A stretch of 64,000 nucleotides of DNA. It comes from Impatiens glandulifera. Lineage: Eukaryota; Streptophyta; Magnoliopsida; Ericales; Balsaminaceae. The position numbers were made by a program, and so were the translations under genes. The notes under the pieces were generated by a model. The model was given only the letters and a program-made list of their open reading frames with translations, was not told the origin of the DNA and ran no database searches. Shown here piece by piece: positions 32,256 to 43,917 of this stretch. Within the stretch, counting starts at the first letter, position 1, and each line of letters opens with the position of its first letter. The stretch lies in NCBI RefSeq assembly GCF_907164915.1, contig NC_061867.1, positions 29,385,751-29,449,750 on the forward strand, written 5' to 3'.

Positions 32256-34811
32256 TGTTGGGTCAAATTATTTTGACTAAATGTTGAAATAAATTATCCA
32301 TTGAGATTTTGATGATGAAATGACTTATGAGTTTTGATGCAGGTGTATTGAAACAATATTTCATAAGACTTGGCTCTAATGAGAGACATTAGACCGATTT
32401 TGGCGTTAGATGCATAAAATTAGACGTACAGTCTAACTCATCGGAGTTAGACGTGTAGTCTAATGAAAGCATAAAATTAGACGTACAATCTAACTCATCG
32501 TAGTTAGACGTGTAGTCTAATGAATGCATAGAATTAGACGTACAGTCTAACTCATCGGAGTTAGACGTGTAGTCTAATGAATGTATGGAATTAGACTTAA
32601 GTCTAATATACACGGAACTAGACGTAAGTCTAATGTTTTCGGAATTAGACGTACAGTCTAACTCCCCGGAGTTAGACGTATAGTCTAATAGACTTGTAAT
32701 TAGACGGATGGTCTAATAGATATTTCGGAATTAGACGTACAGTCTAACTCATCGGAGTTAGACATGTAGTCTATTATATTTGCAATTAGACAGATAGTCT
32801 AATTTATGCGGAATTAGACGTACAGTCTAACTCATCGGAGTTAGACGTGTAGTCTAATATACTATGAAAGTTAGACGCGAGTCTAACTCCTTCAGATAAG
32901 TCTAAGGTAGAACCGGAATTAAACTTGCAGTCTAACTCAATGGAGTTAGACGTGCAGTCTAATGGTTATTGGATAATTAGACGTGCAGTCTAATTAGTGA
33001 AACTCCTTCAGACAAGTCTGAGGTAGAACCAGAATTAGACGTGTAGTCTAACTCAGTGGAGTTAGACGTGTAGTCTAATGGTTATTGGATAATTAGACGT
33101 GCAATCTAATTAGTGAAAGTTAGACGTGAGTCTAACTCCTTCAGACAAGTCTGAGGTAGAACCGGAATTAGACGTGCAGTCTAATGGTTATTGGATAATT
33201 AGACGTGCAATCTAATTAGTGAAAGTTAGACGTGAGTCTAACTCCTTCAGACAAGTCTGAGGTAGAACCGGAATTAGACGTGCAGTCTAACTCAGTGGAG
33301 TTAGACGTATAGTCTAATGGTTAATGTAATTAGAGGTGAGTCTAATTCTATTAGACTAGGCGGTCTTATAGACATTTTTATTAAAACGAGATGTATAATT
33401 TCATTAGACTGATTTTACAATCCGTCTAACTGAAATACGTCTAATGCTCAGCATAAGCAGTGTGCTTGAAGCTAGCATTTCACCTACCCATGTGCTATAC
33501 TTGTACCCTACTCCTGCTCCACTTTCTAGTGAAGATTAGTACAACATCTATATGAAACCAACCAAGGAATTCCACGTAAGATAATTTTCCTCACATTACT
33601 AGTTTTGTAGGTACATCCCTGATGGAATATTCGGCGCACTACTAGTGATGTACGGCCACGATCCTTATGCTCAGAACCTATTGTGTACAATGGAGGCTTT
33701 CCAATGGAAGAGTGCTACGTATCATTCTAAAAGATTCGATCGTTAGCTCCTGCTCTGTTTTTAACAACTCTAAAGGACAAGGGACAATCTGCTGAATTAT
33801 CAAACAATGAACAAGCAATCTGATTTTGCAGAGAGTGAAACTACTCAATCATCTTGCTTACTAAATTCATACTGTGAAGCTGCTTTCTGATTGTACTGTG
33901 TGTAAATCGAGAGAGAGCTAGAATTAAAACACCTTTAGCTGAGTGATATTATTCATCTTGTAATTGAACAGAAAGTGTTCTGTTGAATAGTGAGCTAAGT
34001 GTGTGTAAACTGTATTTGATTAGAATCATATTATAGTGAGTCCTTCCGGTGGTTGGAAGAAGGGGTGACGTAGGAGAGTTTCTCCGAACATCCATAAACA
34101 AACTGTTGTGCTCTTTATTTCTGTCATCTTTTCATATTTCATCTTGTGCTTCAAACCCAAGTAAACAATTCATCCTTGAATCCGTTTCAAGTGTTTATAA
34201 AAGTTTGCGTGGAATAGAAAGCAAATTAAATCCCTAACAGGATTTCTTTCAAACGGTTTTTCATAAGATTTCATCCATTCTCAAGCATAACTCAAAAAGT
34301 TAACTCAGAAAAGATGACAGAAATGAATAACACCACAGTTTGTTTAAGGATGTTCGGAGAAACTCTCCTACGTCACCCCTTCTTCCAACCACCGTAAGGA
34401 TTCACTAAAATATGATTCGACTAAACGGAATTAGACGTAAGTCTAATAGATATTTCAGAATTAGACGTACAGTCTAACTCACCGGAGTTAGACGTGTAGT
34501 CTAATATATTTGCAATTAGACGGATAGTCTAATTTATGCGGAATTAGACGTACAGTCTAACTCATCGAAGTTAGACCTGTAGTCTAATAGATTGTGAAAG
34601 TTAGACGTGAGTCTAAATCCTTCAGATAAGTCTGAGGTAGAACTGGAATGAGACGTGCAGTCTAACTTAGTGGAGTTAGACGTGCAGTCTAATGGTTATT
34701 GGATCAATAAACGTGCAGTCTAATTAGTGAAAGTTAGACGTGAGTCTAACTCCTTCAGACAAGTCAGAAAGCGAATTCCTCCCGTCTCTATCGATAAAGC
34801 TGATCCTATCA
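32256..34811 (+). mobile_element. 5' LTR of element 2, rearranged (2556 bp)
   Basis: Starts TGTTGGGTCAAATTATTTTG and ends GATCCTATCA. It is 538 bp longer than the 3' LTR. The extra DNA (about 34260-34770) contains an inverted copy of 34023-34132 at 34310-34418, followed by a further direct copy of the TTAGAC array (34425-34765), before the normal end is reached. Arrays at 32400-33360 have units TTAGACGTACAGTCTAAC, spacer, GTTAGACGTGTAGTCTAA. Confidence 0.85.
32400..33400. repeat. Palindrome array in 5' LTR of element 2
   Basis: Roughly 30 copies of the inverted repeat TTAGAC-N5-GTCTAA with loops GTACA, GTGTA or GTGCA. They are arranged in pairs separated by CTCATCGGAG or TGGTTATTGG spacers. 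Longer sub-repeats (about 110-130 bp, starting CTCCTTCAGACAAGTCTGAG) recur at about 33001, 33135 and 33240. Confidence 0.85.
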
Positions 34812-34813
34812 AT

Positions 34814-34825
34814 TGGTATCAGAGC
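34814..34825 (+). promoter_or_regulatory. Primer binding site, element 2
   Basis: TGGTATCAGAGC immediately after the 5' LTR, the canonical initiator methionine tRNA complement. Confidence 0.9.
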
Positions 34826-34860
34826 CCTGTTTCTATTCTCAAGCATCAAGAACCTGAAGC

Positions 34861-36042
34861 ATGTCTATCATCAATGAAATTCCTCATCTGTCAAGGGACA
34901 ATTACGAATATTGGATGATAAGAATGCAAGCTCACTTGGTTGCTCTTGACTATGATATGTGGAGCGTTATTACTGATGACCCCATAAAGATTTCGAAGCC
35001 AAGAAGTGAGTGGACTACTGAAGACAAGATGACCAACAACCTGAATAATATTGCTAAGAATATTCTGTACCAGTCGCTCAACATGAATATGTTCTGTGAG
35101 ATCAAGTCATGTTCCACTACTAAAGAGATATGGGATAAGCTTAATCAGATCTACGGTACAAACTCTCAAGCAAAGAAGAACCAGAATGCGTTCATATGTA
35201 GTAAAAACAAATCCAGTTGGGCTGATAGTGATTCAGAGGAGTCTCCTCCTGAAAAAGAGAATGAAGCTGTCACAAGTCTGATGGCATATGATCAATCCAA
35301 GGTAAATGATATCTCTACACCAGAATTTACAAACGAGAAGTTAACTAATGCACTCAATGAAATGGCTATTGAGTACAAGAAGTTAACTGACTCTTTTTAT
35401 GAAATGAAAGTCAAATATGAATCAACTGTTCTTTCCTCCAACAAAGAATCTGAATCAAACATTGTTGATGAAAACTTAACAAATATCTCGTATGAGAATG
35501 AGATGCTCAAAGAATAGATTCAAATTCTTTCATCTGAAAACAAGAGACTAAACTATGTAGTCAATGCATGGATAAGATCCGAAGATTCTGTCAAATATCA
35601 GATCAGTATGTTAAAACCTGCTAGATCTAGATCCGGTTTGGGATTTGATAGCAATGACCCTAATCTGTCCTGCAAAAACTCAAGTCCTCCAACTGACAAG
35701 TTTAAGCCTATAAACTTTGTTAAAGGAAGTATGACTGACAGTGAATCTGATCCTATTAATGAAGAAGTTGCTTTAAAAAATGAAATAGTTTATGTTCCGC
35801 CGACTGTTAGCTGGCTTAAGAATAAGCTAGAAAAAGCTAATAAGTCTTGCAATTTAAAACCTGACTCTAAGTCAAGGATTTTTAAAAGAAAGTCTTCTTC
35901 AAAAGCTAAAGGATCAGTGGCTAGTAGAAAGTCGTCTGCTAAGTCAAAAACATACGCATTAATCACAACTCAAAATGGGAAATCCATCAAAATAACTCAA
36001 ATATGGATTCCTAAGAAACTGATTGACCGAGGATCCAATTGA
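34861..36042 (+). pseudogene. Copia gag, element 2, lacking the zinc knuckle
   Basis: A single frame of 393 codons with one TAG (35515-35517). The N-terminal part reads DNYEYWMIRMQAHLVALDYD and WDKLNQIYGTNSQ, then jumps to NAFICSKNKSSWADSDSEES. Compared with elements 1 and 3, the segment carrying the capsid C-terminal helices and the CCHC knuckle is deleted. The C-terminal part (KLTNALNEMAIEYKKL; YVPPTVSWLKNKLEKANKS; the basic KRKSSSKAKGSVASRKSS) matches element 3. The product could not package RNA by the usual knuckle. Confidence 0.8.
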
Positions 36043-36077
36043 AAGTGTGTACCAAAAGATTGTAAATATTTATTTAT

Positions 36078-36440
36078 GTAGGTACAAATAAACGAAGGAC
36101 TGGAGGAATCTGTATGGTATCTTGATAGAGATGTTCCAGGCATATGACAGGAAACTGACGGCTTCTCACTGATATATCAGATTACTCTGGACCTAAGATC
36201 ACATTTGGTGACAACAAGAAGGGTAAGACCATGGGTAAGGGTAAGATTATCCATGGTAACCTAACTATCAATGACGTGCTGCTTGTTGACAATCTGTGTT
36301 ATAATTTAATCAGCATTAGTCAATTATGTGATAATGGTTTGTTAGTAGACTTTCAAACTCATGCATGTCTAGTTAAAGACCAAGATGGAAACATTTTATT
36401 GACTGGAAGTAGAGTAGGAAACTCATGTAAAATGAATTAG
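36078..36440 (+). pseudogene. Copia protease, element 2, active site broken
   Basis: The expected DSG active site is not readable. The sequence gives WYLD then, after a lost base, CSRHMTGN in another frame. Downstream GPKITFGDNKKGKTMGKGKI and NLTINDVLLVDNLCYNLISI match element 1. Ends at TAG 36438-36440. Confidence 0.7.
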
Positions 36441-36461
36441 CAAAAAGAATCTTCTGATACT

Positions 36462-37380
36462 ATGTGCATGATTGCCAAGAATGACCAGAAATGGCTATGG
36501 CATAAACGTTTGAACCATTTGAACTTTAAAACCATCAACAACATTTGTTCAAACAATTTAGTTATTGGTTTGCCCAAACTTCAGTTTTCAAAGGACAAGA
36601 TATGCACTGCTTGCCAGTTAGGCAAACAGGGTAGATCATCGTTCAAAAGTAAAGGGAAATCACAATCCAGCCGTAACCTATAACTTTTACATATGGATCT
36701 GTTTGGTCCAATTCTTGTAAAAAGTATTGGAGGAATGAGATTTGCCCTAATTGTTATTGATGATTTCTCTCGATTTACATGGGTTGCATTTTTATCATCA
36801 AAAGATAAAACTGCTAAAAACTTGATTAGAATATTTAAAGGAATTCAGAATCAGAAATCTTTAAATATTACATGCATTAGAAGTGATCAGGGAACTGAGT
36901 TCACTAACAGATACCTATCATCTTATCTCGAGGAGACTGGAATTAGGCACGAGTTGTCTAGTGCCAGAACTCCATAGCAAAACGGCATTGTTGTGAGAAG
37001 AGTGAGAACTCTGAAAGAAGCAGCGAGATCTATGATTGCTGAATCAGATGTACCTCAGAGGTTCTGGGCGGAAGCCATTAGTACTGCTTGCTATACACAA
37101 AACCGGTCAATAATCAACAAACGTTTTGATAAAACTCCCTATGAACTGTACTATGGGAGAATTCCCACAATTTATTATTTTAAAATATTTGGGTGTAAAT
37201 ATTTTATCCATAACAATGGAAAGATTTATTTGACCACTTTTGATGCTAAAGCAGATGAGGGATTCATGTTGGGATACTCATCAGTAAGCCAGGCTTACAG
37301 AGTTTATAATAAAAGAACACAAACTGTTGAAGAATCCCTCCATGTAGTGTTTGATGAGCCTGTTGAGAGGAAATCTAATG
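36462..37380 (+). pseudogene. Copia integrase, element 2
   Basis: Zinc finger LWHKRLNHLNF ... CTACQLGK; core HMDLFGPI (Asp) and RSDQGTEFTN (Asp). At the third catalytic position, where copia integrases have a Glu in the NGxxE motif, this copy reads NGIVVRR, so the Glu is replaced by Val. Stops at 36681 and at the CAA-like codon in TP*QNG (about 36977) also break it. The C-terminal region ([20 protein letters not shown]) is in frame with RT. Confidence 0.75.
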
Positions 37381-39235
37381 AATCCATTGATCTAGCTGAC
37401 AGACTAAAAGCAACTAGTCTTGAGTATTTAAGTGAAGAAGAAGAAACTTTGGATAAGCGGATGGCTATATCTGATCCAGTGGCTGATCCGGCTGAAACTC
37501 AACCAGACGTGCAAACTCCTGTTCAACAAGAAGTTGAGAGTTTGGATGTCGCGGTGTCACCGGTTCAGATGACCAATCCCCTTGGATCCAACTTCAGATG
37601 GAACAGAAATCATCCACCAGAACTGATAATCGGAAACCCTTTTTCTTCTCAAAGGACAAGACGTCAACTGATGGATGAAATGGCCAATTCTGCATTTATT
37701 TCTCAAATTGAACCTAAGAAAATTGGTGAAGCTATAGTTGATCCAGATTGGATCAATGCTATGCAAGAGGAGTTAAACCAATTTTCTAGAAATAAAGTGT
37801 GGTATCTTACTCCTAGACCAACTGACAAGTCAGTTATAGGAACAAGATTGGTCTTTAGAAACAAGCTTAGTGAAGATGGCTTAGTCATCAGAAACAAAGC
37901 TCGTTTAGTTGCTCAAGGATACAGACAAGAGGAAGGTATTGATTTTGATGAGGCTTTTGCACCGGTTGCAAGACTAGAGGCAATACGAATCTTCCTAGCA
38001 TACGCATCATTTATGAATTTTAAAGTCTTTCAAATGGATGTGAAAAGTGCATTCCTAAATGGAAAATTAAGTGAAGAAGTATATGTTGAACAACCCCCTG
38101 GTTTTGTAGATCATGTTTTGCCAAATCATGTTTATAGGCTTAACAAAGCATTGTATGGTATGAAAAAAGCTCTTAGAGCTTGGTATGACACTTTAACCAA
38201 TTTCTTGTTTGATCATGATTTTGTTGTTGGAACAGTGGATAAAACCCTGTTTAGATTTACTAAAGATTCTCACATACTACTTGTTCAGATATATGTTAAC
38301 GACATTATTTTTGGGTCAACTAACCGCAAACTGTGTGAGAAATTTGCCAAGATGATGCAGGACAGGTTTGAAATGAGCATGATGGGAGAACTTACATTCT
38401 TCCTTGGGCTTCAAGTCCGTCAGCTAGAAAACAGAACTCTTATCAACCAGGCCAAATACACCAAAGAACTGCTAAAGAAGTTTGGTTTAGAGAATTGTTC
38501 TGCAGCAGCTACTCCAATGAGTTCTTCGATTAAACTGGATAAAGATGAAGGTGTCCAAAGTGTCGATGTAACAACATATAGAGGACTCATCGGATCCTTG
38601 TTGTATGTAACTGCTAGCAGACCAGACATTCAATTTGTTGTTGGTGTTTGTGGTAGATTTCATGCTGATCCTAAACTCTCTCATTTTACTACTGCTAAAC
38701 GTATTCTCAAATACTTAAAGTGAACTCAAAATGTGGGACTGTGGTATCCGAAGGATTCCAGTTTCAATTTAATTAGTTTCTCAGATGCAGATTATGCAGG
38801 ATACAAAATTGATAGAAAAAGCACGAGTGGAACTTGCCAGTTCCTTGAAGATCATCTAATCACTTGGCTTAACAAGAAGTAGACGTCGGTCGCCACGTCT
38901 ACAGCTGAAGCAGAGTATCTTGCTACTGGAAGTTGTTGTTCTCAAGTTCTGTGGATTCAACAACAGCTCAGAGACTATGGGATTGAGGCCGATGAATCTC
39001 CAATTTTCTGCGACAACAAAAGTGCTATCGCAATCACCTACAATCCATTTCTGCATTTTCGGACAAAGCATATTGAAATCAGGCATCATTTCATTCGAGA
39101 ACACGTCAATCAGAAGCAGATTCGTCTTGAACATGTTTCTACAGATCAACAAACTACAGACATTTTCACGAAACCCCTACTGGGAACTAAGTTTTCTCAC
39201 TTTAGAAATATGTTAGGTCTTGTTGTTCTTGATTG
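36993..39235 (+). pseudogene. Copia integrase C-terminus, RT and RNase H, element 2
   Basis: A 576-codon open frame (36993-38723), then a TGA and one more stop (TAG at about 38880) before the end near 39235. RT motifs: [51 protein letters not shown], and [11 protein letters not shown] at 38286-38312, where the first Asp of the catalytic YVDD is Asn. RNase H: SFSDADYAGY, KSTSGTCQFLE, STAEAEYLAT, FCDNKSAI and the C-terminal TDIFTKPLLGTKFSHFRNML. The RT active site is predicted dead. Confidence 0.85.
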
Positions 39236-40013
39236 ATGTGATTACGTGCATAAATTAAGGGGGAACATATTGTTCATAATGCAACTAAACAGACATGAAA
39301 GACAGAGGTCTTAATTTGTCCTAAAGATTCAGAGTTTGAGAAACAAAGCTACTTACACACGTCTACTTTAGTAGTTTCATCTTCATCTGAAATCATCGTC
39401 TTGGTTATTCTAACCTGCATGGTTAGACAGATGCGTCTAATAGACGGACACGTCTAATAGACGTTAGACGTTTTTACGTCATGAGCAAGAGGATGCTCAC
39501 GTCTAACCAGACACGCGTGTCTCACGTGATGTTATTGCATAATTAGACGGATACGTCTAATAGACTGATTTTCAAAAAGGAGGTGAAAATGTGAAAAGGA
39601 GAATAAACGTCTAACTACTGGTGTAATTAGACTCTTCATCTTCTAGCTATTTGGACAACTGTCCTTTAGTTATTTTTGCTCAAGTTCATTTTCCCGCCAA
39701 AGATCAAATCAATCATTCCTCAAAAGAATTGAAGACACGTGTCTCTCAATACACAAAGAATGACTAATATTTCTGACAAATTTTTCTTGTACACTTAGTA
39801 TTAAACGTTCTGTTTCATGCTAACATTAAATGCTGCGTTTATTGGGAATTGACTCTTGAAGTTCTTGACGGTAGGAGTAATCATTAGTTAGTTTCTACAT
39901 GATTAAACCTTGATATTTATAGGGTTATTCACTCTAAAAGATAGAAGATCTTCGAAATCAATCTCTCCCTCTTTAGAACTTGAATCGTCCAAACCCTTGT
40001 TCATAAAGTCGAA
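39236..40013. promoter_or_regulatory. Accessory-ORF upstream region with palindromes, element 2
   Basis: An old PPT-like AAGGGGGAACAT lies at about 39258. At 39415-39620 there is a cluster of TTAGACG/CGTCTAA half-sites and inverted pairs (for example CGTCTAATAGACG) related to the LTR palindrome. A TATA-like ATATTTATAG lies at 39912-39921, about 95 bp before the ATG at 40014. This looks like a promoter separate from the LTR. Confidence 0.45.
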
Positions 40014-40727
40014 ATGTCGTCTTTCCGTCCAAAATCGATTCAAGTGAACTTTCAATCCGTATCCACTTTCCAATCTCTGGGAATGCATTGGATGTTTGAG
40101 TCTCTTAAAGCCTCCGAGCTTAGGAAGTTCCTTTCTCCTCATGAACTATATCATGAACAGCTAGTCAACGAATTTTTCGAAACAACTGACTTCTATCAGG
40201 ATAAAGTTATTGCTGGGGCCGTGATGGGCCAAATGATCTGCATCACCGAAGAGTACTTCGGTACGTTTTTTCAGCTTCCCAAAGTAGGTATCAATGAGTT
40301 CTCAACCACTCCTCCTGATCTAATGCTTACGATGATGAAAGTCTTTTCTGATTCCCCTCAAGTAGACATTCATGGAAAGAAAAACCTCTTGAAGGTTGAA
40401 TATGCTCTTTTAACCGATATCGTATCGAAATCCCTTCTTTCTAAGGAATCTTCCTACAAGTATTGTACCAAGGTTTTTCAGATAATGGTGGCCATCACCA
40501 CGGGTGTTCCCTTCAACTGGACAAGCTTCCTCTTCGGAAATTTTGTCAGAATTGTTGTTGCTCGGAAGAAGATTTTTGGCTTTGATGGTCCTCTTAGCTC
40601 TCTTCTTTGTTTCCTTCTGAATGAACCCGGTAAGAGTTTTCCCCTTTCTTCTAAAATTTTGAATTTCCATAGGTTTTTTATTATGTTCAAGGGGTGGAGA
40701 CGCTCAAGTCCTAGAAGAGGAAAATAG
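40014..40727 (+). CDS. Accessory ORF (post-pol), element 2, intact
   Basis: 237 codons without a stop. Landmarks shared with four other copies in this window: VNFQSVSTFQ, SLKASELRKFLSPHEL, EQLVNEFFETT, ITEEYFGTFFQLPKVG, LLTDIVSKSLLSKES, and the hydrophobic TTGVPFNWTSFLFGNFVRIV followed by GPLSSLLCFLLNE, ending in a basic GWRRSSPRRGK. No signal peptide, enzyme motif or clear transmembrane helix. The arrangement resembles the putative plant transposon protein domain PF20167 (inference). It sits where SIRE-type elements keep an env-like ORF. It is open although the pol of the same element is dead. Function unknown. Confidence 0.65.
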   Translation: MSSFRPKSIQVNFQSVSTFQSLGMHWMFESLKASELRKFLSPHELYHEQLVNEFFETTDFYQDKVIAGAVMGQMICITEEYFGTFFQLPKVGINEFSTTPPDLMLTMMKVFSDSPQVDIHGKKNLLKVEYALLTDIVSKSLLSKESSYKYCTKVFQIMVAITTGVPFNWTSFLFGNFVRIVVARKKIFGFDGPLSSLLCFLLNEPGKSFPLSSKILNFHRFFIMFKGWRRSSPRRGK

Positions 40728-41046
40728 AAGACTACAACTCCCCTCTAACCGCAGTCTTAGAGATCTCTTAGGTTTAAGTCTATCCTTTCCAAAGTAAAGT
40801 CTAGGAAGAAGAAGAAGAATAGAATTTAAATTTCTTTATGGAAGTTCTTTTGAATATTTTGATGATGTTTTTGGGGTAAACTTATTTTGGTTAGATTGAA
40901 CAATGTTTTGTGTGTTTCTTCTCAAAACACTCATATGTGATTGATTTGGATACTTTATAATGTTTAACTTGAATGCAAACAGTTTTGTTATTTATATGAT
41001 GAAGGCATATTTTGGTATATGTATGCAGGTTTCCAATTTCTTCATC

Positions 41047-41060
41047 AAAAAGGGGGAAAT
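41047..41060 (+). promoter_or_regulatory. Polypurine tract, element 2
   Basis: AAAAAGGGGGAAAT abuts the TG of the 3' LTR at 41061, the expected site of plus-strand priming. Confidence 0.85.
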
Positions 41061-43078
41061 TGTTGGGTCAAATTATTTTGACTAAGTATTGAAATAATTT
41101 ATCCATTGAGATTTTGATGATGAAATGACTTATGAGTTTTGATGCAGGTGTATTGAAAAAATATTTCATAAGACTTGACTCTAACGAGAGACATTAAACC
41201 GATTTTGGCGTTAGATGCATAGAATTAGACGTACAGTCTAACTCATCGGAGTTAGACGTGTAGTCTAATGAATTCATAGAATTAGACGTACAGTCTAACT
41301 CATCGGAGTTAGACGTGTAGTCTAATGAATGCATAGAATTAGACGTACAGTCTAACTCTTCGAAGTTAGACGTGTAGTCTAATGAATGTATGGATTTAGA
41401 CGTAAGTCTAATATACACGGAATTAGACGTAAATCTAATGTTTTCGGAATTAGTCGTACAGTCTAACTCACTTGAGTTAGACGTGTAGTCTAATATATTT
41501 GCAATTAGACGGATAGTCTAATTTATACGGAATTAGACGTACAGTCTAACTCATCGGAGTTAGACGTGTAGTCTAATAGACTGTGAAAGTTAGACGTGAG
41601 TCTAACTCCTTCAGATAAGTTTGAGGTAGAACTGGAATTAGACGTGCAGTCTAACTCAGTGGAGTTAGACGTGCAGTCTAATGGTTATTGGATAACTAGA
41701 CGTGCAGTCTAATTCGTGAAAGTTAGACGTGAGTCTAACTCCTTCAGACAAGTCTGAAGTAGATCCGGAATTATACATGCAGTATAACTTAGTGGAGTTA
41801 GACGTGCAGTCTAATGGTTATTGGATAATTAGACGGGCAGTCTAATTAGTGAAAGTTAGACGTGAGTTTAACTCCTTCAGACAAGTCTGAGGTAGAACCG
41901 GAATTAGACGTGCAATCTAACTTAGTGGAGTTAGACGTGCAGTCTTATGGTTATTGGATAATTAGACGGGCAGTCTAATTAGTGAATGTTAGACGTAAGT
42001 CTAACTCCTTCAGACAAGTCTGAGGTAGAACCGGAATTAGACGTGCAGTCTAACTCAGTGGAGTTAGACGTGTAGTCTAATGGTTATTGTAATTAGACGT
42101 GAGTCTACTTCTATTAGACCAGGCGGTCTAATAGACGTTTTTATTAAAAGGAGATGTGTGATTTTATTAGACTTATTTTACAATCCGTCTAACTGAAATA
42201 TGTTTAATGCTCAGCTTAAGCAGTATGCTTGAAGCTAGCATTTCACCTACCCACGTGCTATAGCTGTACCCTACTCCTGCTCCACTTTCTAGTGAAGATT
42301 AGTACAACAGTTATATGCAACCAACCAAGGAATGCCACGTAAGAGAATTTTCCTCACATTACTTGTTTTGCAGGTATATCCCTGATGGAATATTCGGCGC
42401 ACTACTAGTGATGTACGACCACGATCCTTGTGCTCAGAACCTGTTGTGTACAATAGAGGCTTTCCAATGGAAGAGTGCCACGTAACATTCTAAAAGATTC
42501 GAGTGTTAGCTCTTGCTTTGTATTTAACAACTCTAAAGGACAACGGACAATCTGCGGAATTATCAAACAACGAACAAGCAATCTGATTTTGCAGAGAGAA
42601 ACTATTCAATCATCTTGCTTACTAAATTCATACTGTGAAGTTACTTTCTTATTGTACTGTTTGTAAATCGAGAGAGAGCTAGAATCAAAACACCTTTAAT
42701 TGAGTGATATTATTCCTCTTGTAATTGAACAGAAAGTGTTCTATTCAATAGTGAGCTAAGTGTGTGTAAACTGTATTTGATTCGAATCATATTATAGTGA
42801 ATCCTTCCAGTGGTTGGAAGAAGGGGTGACGTAGGAGAGTTTCTCCGAACATCCATAAACAAATTGTTGTGTTCTTCATTTCTGTCATCTTTTCATATTT
42901 CATCTTGTGCTTCAAACCCAAGTAAACAATTCCGCCTTGAATCCGTTTCAAGTGTTTACAAAAGTTTGCATAGAATAGAAAGCGAATTAAATCCCTAATA
43001 GGATTTCTTTCAAACTGTTTTTCATATGCCTTCTTCCATAGCCACACCCCGTCTCTATCGATAAAGTAGATCCTATCA
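41061..43078 (+). mobile_element. 3' LTR of element 2 (2018 bp)
   Basis: Starts TGTTGGGTCAAATTATTTTG and ends AGATCCTATCA, followed by CATTG. It contains the TTAGAC-N5-GTCTAA array at 41217-42190, then a TATTTAAC TATA-like site near 42526 and the R/U5 block GGGGTGACGTAGGAGAG. It serves as the reference for the unrearranged LTR. Confidence 0.9.
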
Positions 43079-43083
43079 CATTG

Positions 43084-43620
43084 TTTCTCTATACCAGAAG
43101 TTCGGGCAAGGCATTCTTCATTCTCCGATATTAGATGAAAGGAGACATGATGCCATCAGGATGATCTGATGGTAGGCACTTGAGCTTGTCAAGAAGCCAA
43201 ATATATAGGATTAAGGGGAACCCGTTTTACTCATGGTAGAAGACCTACATGAGATTTTCAAGCCCATTAGTGTTTCTACTAGAATAACAACAGAGGAATC
43301 TTTGTTGCATCTTCTCATTTCGTGTATTACCTCAATGATTCTTGAGGAGGGCTTACATCGTTAGAAAGAAATAGGCCGGAATTCTTCTATGGTTGGGCAT
43401 ATACACCTTTGACTGAAGAAATAGGTTCGTTTGATAGGGTTACACCTTTATTGTATATCCATAATGAAGGTTCAATTTACTTTGAATTTTATGAACTTCA
43501 TAATGAAGATGAGGCCATAAGATTAATAATTCCATTCATTGTCGTGAAAGTTATCGATCTAGGAGACCATCTCAACATTCGTCTACATGGACATGGTTGA
43601 AGACTACGATTGCAGAAGAG
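43084..43620 (-). pseudogene. Gypsy DUF7745-like ORF copy 1, N-terminal part
   Basis: On the minus strand the broken translation gives ILYIWLLDKLKC-type sequence corresponding to IILYIWLLEKIELIPLQLL of the neighbouring copy. It is the other side of the target into which element 2 inserted at 43083/32251. Several frame changes. Confidence 0.45.
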
Positions 43621-43917
43621 GGAAGTAGTGCAATTGAAAAAACAAAAACAAATACATATGCAAATAACATGACTTAGGGTAAACATCTTATAAGAGTTTT
43701 ATATACTTGCTTTAAAGAACTTCCGATTTTAAATAGTTCAGAATTTCGGAGTTCAGTATTTTCTAGTTAGTTATACTACTACTTTCTAACTTTTTTGGTT
43801 ATCTAACAATGGTAAAACTAAAGCTTCTCTTCAAGGAGCGAGTCCTACTGTAGCGGGTAGAGGTGACAGAACCTTCACTCTCTTCTTCTTCTTACTACGA
43901 CGGTACTCATCCATGAT

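Larger units (their letters stand above)
32256..43078 (+). mobile_element. Copia element 2, 10.8 kb, with palindrome-rich LTRs
   Basis: A complete element: 5' LTR 32256-34811, PBS, gag, PR, IN, RT, RNase H, a 0.8-kb spacer, an accessory ORF, a PPT and a 3' LTR 41061-43078. A perfect 5-bp target duplication CATTG lies at 32251-32255 and 43079-43083. The element is inside a gypsy DUF7745-like pseudogene. It is inactive by sequence: stops, a broken protease active site, an altered integrase Glu and an altered RT YxDD. Confidence 0.92.

Noticed and set aside
32389..32613. Repeat-peptide ORF on the minus strand (CTSN/YTSN repeats), with similar frames at 41194-41418 (minus) and 50876-51136 (plus)
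   Set aside because: These are translations of the TTAGAC palindrome array within LTRs; the same DNA is non-coding LTR in each copy.
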